Assembly: GCA_902782595.1 (NCBI GenBank)
Contig: CACZNW010000055.1
Location: forward strand, 1 to 31,867
Length of the DNA: 31,867 bases
Source: an uncultured Methanobrevibacter sp.
Lineage (GTDB): Archaea > Methanobacteriota > Methanobacteria > Methanobacteriales > Methanobacteriaceae
Direction of reading: 5' to 3'
Shown here: piece after piece, positions 23,331-29,789 of the stretch
How the letters are laid out: each line of letters starts with the position of its first letter
How positions within the stretch are numbered: the first letter of the stretch is position 1
Made by a program: the position numbers and the translations under genes
Notes under the pieces: model-generated
Databases searched by the model: none
What the model saw: only the letters and a program-made list of their open reading frames with translations
Told to the model about the DNA's origin: nothing

Positions 23331-24613
23331 TATTTATGTTTTTTATTTTTATCCTGTATGATATGATTCTGTTTTACCAGTACTCTTGTATCGGAGGGTA
23401 CATCATCATATAACAAAACCCCCGAACCGATTGTAGAGTTGTAACCTACCTTAACACCCGGAGAGAAGCTTGAGTTGATACCTGTTTTAACCGAATCCCC
23501 AATGATGGATCCGAGTTTACGCCTTCCGCTGTCAATCATCTGGTTTTTGATTTTTGTTTTAACCGGCCGGTTGTCAAATCGCAGATTTGCAATGTTGGTT
23601 CCCGCTGCGATGTTGCAGTTTGAACCTATTACTGAATCCCCGACATAACTCAGGTGACTTACATTGGTATTTTCCATAACGATTGAATTTTTGATTTCAA
23701 CTGCATTTCCAACGTGAACGTTATCGCCGAAATATGAATTGCCCCTTATGTATGAGTTTGGACCAATGTCACAGTTTTTGCCTATATAGACATTGCCTTC
23801 AATGTACACACCTGCCCGGATTATACTTCCCTCATCCAGAAATATTTCACCGTGAATATGGGCTCCCTCCTCAATGGTTCCCCTGATTTCTGTTTTTATC
23901 TGACTTATGAGCTCTTCGTTGACTTCAATCAACTCCCATGGCCTTCCAACATCAATCCAATCCTTATTGGTTGTGTGACCGATGACCTTTTTGCCTTCAG
24001 CAATCTGCAGAGATACTGAGTCTGTGATTTCATATTCTCCCCTTTGTGAGATTTCTGTTTTGTCGATTTTATCAAAAATGTCTGTGTTGAAAACATAAAT
24101 TCCCGCATTGACCAGATTGCTTGGAGCCTCTTCTTTTTTCGGCTTTTCAACAATGCTTTTAATGTTTCCATCTTCAATTTCAACCACCCCGAATGCAGAA
24201 GGATCTTCAACCTCGGTTAAAAGCATCAGTGTGTCAGGTTTGAGGTAATTGAATTTTTTGATGATATCATTTATAATCTCATCATCCAGAATGATATCCC
24301 CATTCAAAACTATTAAACTGTCATCTATGAAGTCTTTTCCATAGCTGATAGCATTGGCTGTGCCCAGAAAGTCCTTTTGAGTTTTATATGTAATGTTAAC
24401 GCCGAAATCCTTACCATCACCAAAGTAATTCCGAACCATTTCTTCCTTATATCTTACTATTAATAAAATATCTTTAATACCATTATCTCTTAATGATTCA
24501 ATATTATATTGAATGATTGGTTTTCCAGCGACCGGCAACATGGTTTTAGGCTTTGTAAGTGTTAATGGCCTCATCCTAGAACCTTCACCAGCACTTAAAA
24601 TTATTGCTTTCAC
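23330..24613 (-). CDS. glmU: Archaeal GlmU: sugar-1-phosphate nucleotidylyltransferase / acetyltransferase
   Basis: The protein has 427 residues. The N-terminal nucleotidyltransferase domain (to about residue 230) has AIILSAGEGSRMRPLTLTKP, MLPVAGKPII, LNGDIIL and VEKP. The C-terminal left-handed beta-helix has EEGAHIHGEIFLDEGSII, NCDIGPNSYIRGNSYFG, SHLSYVGDSVIGSN and GSIIGDSVKTGINSSF, as in archaeal bifunctional glucosamine-1-P acetyltransferase/UDP-GlcNAc pyrophosphorylase. It makes UDP-GlcNAc, which feeds the pseudomurein and glycoprotein routes. The start is GTG with GGGGAT (24621-24626) upstream. It is the first gene of the operon. Confidence 0.9.
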   Translation of the reverse strand: MKAIILSAGEGSRMRPLTLTKPKTMLPVAGKPIIQYNIESLRDNGIKDILLIVRYKEEMVRNYFGDGKDFGVNITYKTQKDFLGTANAISYGKDFIDDSLIVLNGDIILDDEIINDIIKKFNYLKPDTLMLLTEVEDPSAFGVVEIEDGNIKSIVEKPKKEEAPSNLVNAGIYVFNTDIFDKIDKTEISQRGEYEITDSVSLQIAEGKKVIGHTTNKDWIDVGRPWELIEVNEELISQIKTEIRGTIEEGAHIHGEIFLDEGSIIRAGVYIEGNVYIGKNCDIGPNSYIRGNSYFGDNVHVGNAVEIKNSIVMENTNVSHLSYVGDSVIGSNCNIAAGTNIANLRFDNRPVKTKIKNQMIDSGRRKLGSIIGDSVKTGINSSFSPGVKVGYNSTIGSGVLLYDDVPSDTRVLVKQNHIIQDKNKKHK

Positions 24614-24643
24614 TTTTGTAATCCCCTTAAAAAAATTATATAA

Positions 24644-24658
24644 TAATAATATATATTT
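24644..24658 (-). promoter_or_regulatory. Probable promoter of the glmU operon
   Basis: On the minus strand AAAATATATATTATT gives a TATA box about 35-45 bases before the GTG start, predicting a short leader that still includes GGGGAT. The surrounding sequence is so AT-rich that the exact box is uncertain. Confidence 0.35.
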
Positions 24659-24735
24659 TACTCCTTACCTATTAAATAAATTTTGTATTGACAAATAATA
24701 ATCATTAAATAATATGTTTAATATAACTACAATCA

Positions 24736-24752
24736 TATTAGCTATGCTAATA
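24736..24752 (+). promoter_or_regulatory. Operator-like dyad upstream of rubredoxin
   Basis: TATTAGC-TAT-GCTAATA is a perfect 7-bp inverted repeat about 25 bases before the rubredoxin start, close to the expected transcript start. It could be a regulator site or a small leader hairpin just before the ribosome binding site. Confidence 0.35.
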
Positions 24753-24777
24753 GCAAAAATATAAAGGAGATAATAAA

Positions 24778-24948
24778 ATGACCATATATGTTTGTTTACA
24801 TTGTGAATACAGTTTTGATTCCGAAAAAGGCGATCCAGCATACAACATTCCTGCAGGAGCAACTCCAGCAGATATGCCTGATGATTGGGTTTGCCCAGAA
24901 TGCGCAGCTTTAGGAAAAGACGCATTTATTGCAGAAGATGAAAAATAA
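24778..24948 (+). CDS. Rubredoxin
   Basis: The 56-residue protein MTIYVCLHCEYSFDSEKGD... has the two Cys pairs that bind one iron: CLHC (residues 6-9) and CPEC (39-42), with DDWVCPEC as in all rubredoxins. It carries electrons in anaerobic redox and oxygen-detoxification pathways. Two departures from the common form are seen: the Gly after the first pair is Glu (CEY, not CGY), and the segment after the second pair reads AALGKDAF, one residue longer than usual. The strong ribosome binding site AAAGGAGAT (24763-24771) is 6 bases upstream. A T-rich tract follows the stop. Confidence 0.93.
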   Translation: MTIYVCLHCEYSFDSEKGDPAYNIPAGATPADMPDDWVCPECAALGKDAFIAEDEK

Positions 24949-24957
24949 CTTTATTCA

Positions 24958-24982
24958 TCTTCAATTTTTTATTTTTTTTATA
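24958..24982 (+). terminator. T-rich terminator of rubredoxin
   Basis: ATCTTCAATTTTTTATTTTTTTTAT-type oligo-T tracts lie within 35 bases of the stop codon. No stem is seen. Confidence 0.4.
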
Positions 24983-25043
24983 CAACTTATTTTATTTTAA
25001 TTGACGATATTACTTTTTAAGTTAATTTTACTATTTTTAAAAA

Positions 25044-25099
25044 TATTTATATAAGTTAATAGGCAAATATAATCTTAATACAACTTAATTTTGTATTAA
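25044..25099 (+). promoter_or_regulatory. Promoter and 9-bp dyad of the DUF4012-type gene
   Basis: TATTTATATAAG (about 25044-25055) is a good TATA box that predicts a transcript start near 25075-25080. The perfect inverted repeat TTAATACAA (25075-25083) / TTGTATTAA (25091-25099) with a 7-base spacer sits on that start, where a repressor could block transcription. It could also be a leader hairpin. Confidence 0.4.
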
Positions 25100-25138
25100 T
25101 AATATATTATTCTTAAATTTAATAGTGTGGGAAATACA

Positions 25139-25858
25139 ATGCAAAGAAGGAAAAAACTAATTATAGCTATTCTTTTAGTAATTCTCGTAGGGCTTTTAGC
25201 TTCAATATATGGAGCATTGAATACCGGTCCGAATTTAACAGAAGAGGATAAGGATATACTCATATTAGCTGCTGATAAGTACGAACAGTCAAACGGAGGG
25301 GTGGATATGGCATTTATGATCCACTTGGAAAACGGAAGTTTTGAAAACTACACTCCGATTTATCCAGGAGATATGACACATCCTACACAACCCGCATCCA
25401 GTGCCATAGGCGGAGGTAAGATGTTTTTACACGATTCGCTTTATGATGGTGTGGAAGACGGTATGCAATATGCAAAGGAAATTGTCGAATACAACACCAA
25501 TATGACCGCAGATGCCGTTGTTGTTGTTTACGATGAAGGTGTAGACAATGTCATTAATTCCGTGCAGCCTCTGGAAGTGGATGGTAAAGTAACCAACCTA
25601 AGCGCAACAGACATTATTCGTGAAAATGACGCATACCAAGGATACTCAGGTAATGAAGGAGTTACCGGTACAATGTCTCGAGGTGATGCAGTAATGGTAC
25701 TTGTTAAAGCACTGGCTCAGGCAGCTGCAAATCCTGATAAAAAAGCTACTATGATGCAGGCAGCACTGGAAGAATATTCCAAAGGAAACATTATAATGCA
25801 ACCTGAAGGTGCATTTACAAAATTACTTGCTACAAAAGGATTAGAATCTATTGGCTAA
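25139..25858 (+). CDS. DUF4012-type membrane-anchored protein
   Basis: The protein is about 239 residues: MQRRKK, then one membrane segment (LIIAILLVILVGLLASIYGAL) and an extracytoplasmic domain. The domain starts EEDKDILILAADKYEQ and contains MAFMIHLENGSF, YTPIYPGDMTHPTQPA, FLHDSLYDGVEDGM, AVVVVYDEGVDNVI and a Ser/Gly-rich C-terminal third ending GAFTKLLATKGLESIG. I recognise this as the DUF4012-type family seen in Methanobrevibacter, which has an LCP-like look (LCP proteins attach polymers to cell walls in Gram-positive bacteria), but function is unproven. GTG 25127 is an alternative start. The gene has a clear hairpin terminator. Confidence 0.65.
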   Translation: MQRRKKLIIAILLVILVGLLASIYGALNTGPNLTEEDKDILILAADKYEQSNGGVDMAFMIHLENGSFENYTPIYPGDMTHPTQPASSAIGGGKMFLHDSLYDGVEDGMQYAKEIVEYNTNMTADAVVVVYDEGVDNVINSVQPLEVDGKVTNLSATDIIRENDAYQGYSGNEGVTGTMSRGDAVMVLVKALAQAAANPDKKATMMQAALEEYSKGNIIMQPEGAFTKLLATKGLESIG

Positions 25859-25874
25859 TAAAATTATGAAAAAA

Positions 25875-25920
25875 TCTTTAAAGAAAATTTATTCAGTTTT
25901 CTTTAAAGAACACTTTTTTA
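25875..25920 (+). terminator. Strong hairpin terminator of the DUF4012-type gene
   Basis: A perfect 13-bp stem, TCTTTAAAGAAAA (25875-25887) with TTTTCTTTAAAGA (25897-25909), has a 9-base loop and is followed by CACTTTTTTA. It begins 17 bases after the stop codon. Confidence 0.7.
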
Positions 25921-25969
25921 TTAATCGGCATTATTGCGGGAATTATCAAATTATAGCCTACTCCCAGAT

Positions 25970-26008
25970 TTTAAAAAAAAATAAGATTAAGATGACAGAA
26001 TCATCTTA
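25970..26008 (-). terminator. Hairpin terminator of the apgM-glmM operon
   Basis: On the minus strand TAAGATGA-TTCTG-TCATCTTA (26008-25988) overlaps the TAA stop of the mutase gene and is followed by a long T-run (about 25973-25982). Confidence 0.65.
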
Positions 26009-27340
26009 TAAGTTTTCATTAATTATTTTTACACAGATGTCTCTGATTTCTTCAGCCCTTTGAGTGTCACGGGACTCCAGAGTTATTCTAATATAGTCTT
26101 CGGTTCCGGAAGGTCTTACCAATACCCAGCTGTCATCACCAAAAGTTAATCTGACACCGTCAATTGAATTTACATCAGATATATCATCAAATACACTTTT
26201 CAGCAGTTCTTCCATATTTTCCATTACTTTGATTTTTGCTTCCTTAGAGCAGGTTATCTTTTCACGAATGTTAGGATAAGACGGGATTTCTGCCAGCAAA
26301 TCAGACAGCTTACCTTCTTTTGAAACTATCTCAGCCATTCTCAAACCTGAAAGAATTCCGTCGGGACACATACAGAAGTCAGGATGCAGCCATGTACCTG
26401 AAGGTTCCCCTCCGAATGCAGCATTTTTTTCTATGATTACTTCTGCAACATTAACATCACCAACAGGAGTCCTTATAACCTCCCCGTTTACTGATTCATC
26501 CATACACAGACCTGCATCCACTGTTGTTACGATATCTCCGTCAAACTGTTTTGATATCAGTGCAAGAAGTGAATCAAATGGAGAAATATTTCCTTTTTCA
26601 TCAACTGTAATCATTCTATCTGCATCACCGTCATGAGCAATTCCCAAATCTGCTCCGATAGCTACAACAGTTTTCATTAATGTCTGGAGGTTTTCGACAT
26701 TTGGTTCGGGATTGCGTCCAGGGAAAAATCCGTCCGGTTGTGAGTTTAGTGTTGTGACTTCACATCCCGCCTTTCTAAATACTAAAGGTGATATTTCGCT
26801 TCCGGCTCCGGATGCACAGTCAATAACCACTTTAAGACCTTCTCTAATGTCAACCATATCCACCAGGTCATCGATATACTGACCCTTAATTTCCTCATTT
26901 ACGCTTAATTTTCCTATATCCTGCCAGCCAACTGAAATGTATGATTTGTCTGCATATATCTCTTCAATTTCACGTTCCTGTTTTTGAGTATATGCCATTC
27001 CGTTTTTATTCCACAGTTTTATTCCATTGTATTGTGAGGGATTGTGGGATGCTGTAATCATTACTCCCGCATCTGCATCGAGTTTTTCAGTGGCATATCC
27101 CACCAATGGTGTTGGAACCATTCCTATTTCAATAACGTCAACCCCACTTTCCAAAAGTCCTGCAGATATTGCCTGTTCAAGCATTTTATTTGTTGTACGA
27201 GTATCATATCCAACAACTACAGTACCTTTGTTTTTAAGATAATATGCAAGTGATTTGCCAACGTTCAGTGCAAGCTCACAGGTTACTTCAGAACCTATTT
27301 TTCCTCTGATTCCGGATGTTCCAAAGAGTCTTTCCGCCAT
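26006..27340 (-). CDS. glmM: Phosphoglucosamine mutase (copy 2 of the family in this window)
   Basis: This 444-residue phosphohexomutase starts RLFGTSGIRG and has the phosphoserine loop MITASHNPSQYNG, the metal loop AHDGDADRM, the sugar loop FGGEPSGT (the GE.SG form of classical GlmM) and RPSGTEDYIR. GlmM turns glucosamine-6-P into glucosamine-1-P, the substrate of GlmU at 23330. It shares QPDGFFPGRNPEP with copy 1, so the two are related paralogues. The ribosome binding site GGTGA (27345-27349) overlaps the apgM stop codon, and the gap is 8 bases, so they form one operon. Confidence 0.88.
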   Translation of the reverse strand: MAERLFGTSGIRGKIGSEVTCELALNVGKSLAYYLKNKGTVVVGYDTRTTNKMLEQAISAGLLESGVDVIEIGMVPTPLVGYATEKLDADAGVMITASHNPSQYNGIKLWNKNGMAYTQKQEREIEEIYADKSYISVGWQDIGKLSVNEEIKGQYIDDLVDMVDIREGLKVVIDCASGAGSEISPLVFRKAGCEVTTLNSQPDGFFPGRNPEPNVENLQTLMKTVVAIGADLGIAHDGDADRMITVDEKGNISPFDSLLALISKQFDGDIVTTVDAGLCMDESVNGEVIRTPVGDVNVAEVIIEKNAAFGGEPSGTWLHPDFCMCPDGILSGLRMAEIVSKEGKLSDLLAEIPSYPNIREKITCSKEAKIKVMENMEELLKSVFDDISDVNSIDGVRLTFGDDSWVLVRPSGTEDYIRITLESRDTQRAEEIRDICVKIINENL

Positions 27341-27348
27341 AATTTCAC

Positions 27349-28587
27349 CTAAGCCCCGAATTTGTGAGCATAGTTCATCAAGTCCATCATGATGTTCATT
27401 ACGTCAGAACCTCTGATTCTGTTAAGTCCTCCTTTGGCACATGCCCTTTCTGAAAATTCACATACGTCATCCACTCTAACTTCAGGACCTCTAATAATAA
27501 CAGGTACAGGGTCTCCTGAGTGATTCATTACTGATATTGGAGTTGAATGGTCGGCTGTGAGGTAAATGTAAACATCATCAAGTTTGATTATTTCGCTCAT
27601 TACAACTTCATCAACTTTTTCTATAAATTCCTTTTTTTCTCTGATTTGGCCGTCGTGACCTGCTTCATCGGCTCCGTCGATGTTTATCAGGAAAAAGTCA
27701 TGATCTGAGTTTTTAACCTGGTCAATTATGGTGTCACGAATGTTATCCAGGTTTGTGTCAATTCCACCGGTTACATCATCCATTTCAATAATGTCCATTC
27801 CGGCAAATCTTCCAATTCCCATAATCAGACCTGTTTCCGCTATGCATGCTGAGTTAACTTCATATTTTTCATTGAGTGATTCTACAACCGGCACTTCTCC
27901 GGCTCCACGTGGAATAACTATGTTTGCCGGCGGCTCACCTTCCTCAATTCTTTTTAAGTTAACGGGATGGTCTTTAACCATTTCATATGTTTTAACAACC
28001 AGTTTATTTAAAATGTCTGCTGTTTTGGCAGCTTCCTCAGAGTCGTCCAATGGTTTAACCTCTTTTGGTCTGTTGCCTTCGATTTTCGGATCCGCATCAC
28101 TTACCTTGTCAGACAATCCTTCACCCCTGAGCACCAGAACTGCCCTGTGGCCGGTCGATTCTTTGAAGATTATTTTAATATCAGGATAGTCCTCCAGAAC
28201 CATTGTATTTAATTCGTCAACTATCTGTTTGGTGCCTTCCTTGATTCTTCCAGCACGTCTGTCTGTAACGATTAGATTCTCATCTGCAGTTGAGAAGTTG
28301 CATCTGAATGCAATATCTCCTGGAAGGACTTCCACACCAACCCCATTTGCTTCAAAGGGACCCCTTCCGGTGTAAACTTCATAAGGATCATATCCTAAAA
28401 TGGACAAATGTGCAGTGTCACTTCCAGGGATGATTCCCGGAGCAATTGAATCCATTATACCAGTGATTCCTTCAGCTGCCATCTTATCCATGTTTGGAGT
28501 GTTTGCAGCTTCAAGAGGAGTTTTATTTCCCAGTTCCTTAATTGGACGGTCGCCCATACCATCCATAATCAATATAATACCTTTCAT
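27349..28587 (-). CDS. apgM: 2,3-bisphosphoglycerate-independent phosphoglycerate mutase, archaeal type
   Basis: The 412-residue protein of the alkaline phosphatase superfamily interconverts 3- and 2-phosphoglycerate in glycolysis and gluconeogenesis. Metal and catalytic motifs are ILIMDGMGDRP, the catalytic Ser in IPGSDTAHLS, RCNFST, NIDGADEAGHDG and LTADHSTP. The C-terminus keeps MNHSGDPVPV. GGTGAT (minus strand, 28593-28598) is 5 bases from ATG 28587; the in-frame TTG at 28590 is too close to it. It is first in the operon with glmM, linking carbon flow to amino-sugar synthesis. Confidence 0.95.
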   Translation of the reverse strand: MKGIILIMDGMGDRPIKELGNKTPLEAANTPNMDKMAAEGITGIMDSIAPGIIPGSDTAHLSILGYDPYEVYTGRGPFEANGVGVEVLPGDIAFRCNFSTADENLIVTDRRAGRIKEGTKQIVDELNTMVLEDYPDIKIIFKESTGHRAVLVLRGEGLSDKVSDADPKIEGNRPKEVKPLDDSEEAAKTADILNKLVVKTYEMVKDHPVNLKRIEEGEPPANIVIPRGAGEVPVVESLNEKYEVNSACIAETGLIMGIGRFAGMDIIEMDDVTGGIDTNLDNIRDTIIDQVKNSDHDFFLINIDGADEAGHDGQIREKKEFIEKVDEVVMSEIIKLDDVYIYLTADHSTPISVMNHSGDPVPVIIRGPEVRVDDVCEFSERACAKGGLNRIRGSDVMNIMMDLMNYAHKFGA

Positions 28588-28816
28588 CAAATATCACCTT
28601 TAAAATAATATATTCAATAATAATTTTAGTATTTAATAGTTAAAATAATTTGTTTTATGGAACTTATGGCACTGTCAAATTATGCAAGTAAATTCCATCA
28701 TTAATCTATTAAATATGCTGGAATTCCTCCAGTAAATGTACAATTTTTTCATTACAAACACGACTATCTTTAACGAACCAGTCCAAAATTAAAAAAAAAT
28801 ATAAATCGAATAGATT

Positions 28817-29512
28817 TTAAATCAGTAAAATTCCAACAATAGCTCCTACAATGGTAGCAAGAAGATTTACGTGTTCATTGGTTATGAATCCTCTGTTTTC
28901 AAAAACTGCACCTAAAATACTGTCCATAAAACAGCCGATTGTACCTGAAATAATTGAAACCGCAACTGCAGACTCGGGGCTTGGAACTATTCCCAAAAAG
29001 AATGCTGCAATACCTATGATAGCTGCACCTACAATCCCAACGGCAGTTCCCAAAACTGAAACCGCACCATTGGTACCCGGATCCACGCTTTGAAAAGTAG
29101 TAATCAGTCTTGGGTGTTTGTCCAGTACTCCAATTTCTGAAGCCAGTGTATCTGAAGTAGCCGTGGCGATTGCTCCAATAAAACCTCCAACAAGAGGCAG
29201 GTAATATCCTCCGAATGCGGCCATAAAACATGCCACAACCCCATTTGAGATAACATTTTTTGTTGTTCTTCTTCCTTCGAACTGACCCAGGGATCTTTTG
29301 TATTTTTTAGAGTATCTTGTTGCAAGAAGTGACATTACAAGAAACAACACGATTAAAAGCAGCCAGCTGACACCTGCTGAAAAGATTATCACCACACCCA
29401 TGAGAATCATAACTGCTGAGCCTATTAAATCCAGGGATTTTCTTTTGTATGTGAAAAAACCTAGTATAAATAGAAGAACAACATACACCCAATTTATCAT
29501 TACCTCATTCAT
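28817..29512 (-). CDS. DUF92 (TIGR00297-type) integral membrane protein
   Basis: The protein is about 231 residues with six to seven membrane segments. Family signatures are RRTTKNVISNGVVACFMAA, ATATSDTLASEIG, DPGTNGAVSVLGT and the C-terminal SIISGTIGCFMDSILGA. Plant VTE6, a phytyl-phosphate kinase, belongs to this family, so a polyprenyl-phosphate-related kinase role is possible in archaea, but this is inference. Starts at GTG 29521, ATG 29512 and ATG 29500 are in frame; a TATA box at 29542 predicts transcription from about 29521, which excludes the GTG. The promoter carries a TTTTGACAAAA palindrome. Confidence 0.85.
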   Translation of the reverse strand: MNEVMINWVYVVLLFILGFFTYKRKSLDLIGSAVMILMGVVIIFSAGVSWLLLIVLFLVMSLLATRYSKKYKRSLGQFEGRRTTKNVISNGVVACFMAAFGGYYLPLVGGFIGAIATATSDTLASEIGVLDKHPRLITTFQSVDPGTNGAVSVLGTAVGIVGAAIIGIAAFFLGIVPSPESAVAVSIISGTIGCFMDSILGAVFENRGFITNEHVNLLATIVGAIVGILLI

Positions 29513-29541
29513 ACCTATCACTAATACTTTGTTACTATAAT

Positions 29542-29549
29542 AATATAAA
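29542..29549 (-). promoter_or_regulatory. TATA box of the DUF92 gene
   Basis: TTTATATT on the minus strand lies about 30-37 bases before ATG 29512, predicting a leader of about ten bases. Confidence 0.4.
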
Positions 29550-29607
29550 GTTTTGTCAAAAGTATAATGTATTTATTGGAAAATTCTGTATTTAATTTTG
29601 ACAAAAC
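29550..29607 (-). promoter_or_regulatory. Pair of perfect TTTTGNCAAAA palindromes upstream of DUF92
   Basis: GTTTTGTCAAAA (29550-29561) and TTTTGACAAAAC (29596-29607) are perfect 12-base reverse complements of each other, with centres 45 bases apart. Each is itself an odd-centred palindrome. The first abuts the TATA box, in the BRE position. They resemble paired operator sites. The same motif occurs at cdc48. Confidence 0.5.
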
Positions 29608-29624
29608 GATTAATCATATCATTT

Positions 29625-29759
29625 TTATAAGAATTTTGGAGAGTGTCCATAATTAATTTTTGATTTCTTGTCATAGCATTCATATGTAATTTTACCAACT
29701 CTCTTGAGAACAAATTCGAAACTCTTTAACCCTAAATTAACCCCTCCAACAATTATCAA
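29625..29759 (-). CDS. Small ORF of unknown function, or tail of a lost gene
   Basis: A 44-codon frame with TTG start encodes a peptide beginning IIVGGVNLGLKSFEF after the start residue and continuing VLKRVGKITYECYDKKSK up to a final SPKFL. The composition looks coding, with a hydrophobic N-terminus then a basic tail. AGGT is 10-11 bases before the TTG, and an in-frame TAG lies a few codons upstream. It starts 30 bases after the adhesin stop, on the same strand. I do not recognise it. It may be a real small gene cotranscribed with the adhesin, or the remnant of a longer one. Confidence 0.3.
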   Translation of the reverse strand: MIIVGGVNLGLKSFEFVLKRVGKITYECYDKKSKINYGHSPKFL

Positions 29760-29789
29760 AAGCCAATTCTACCTTCAATATAAAGATAA

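Noticed and set aside
25851..26063. 70-codon plus-strand frame between the DUF4012-type gene and glmM
   Set aside because: It overlaps two convergent hairpin terminators and the end of glmM, and its codons follow the hairpin sequence.
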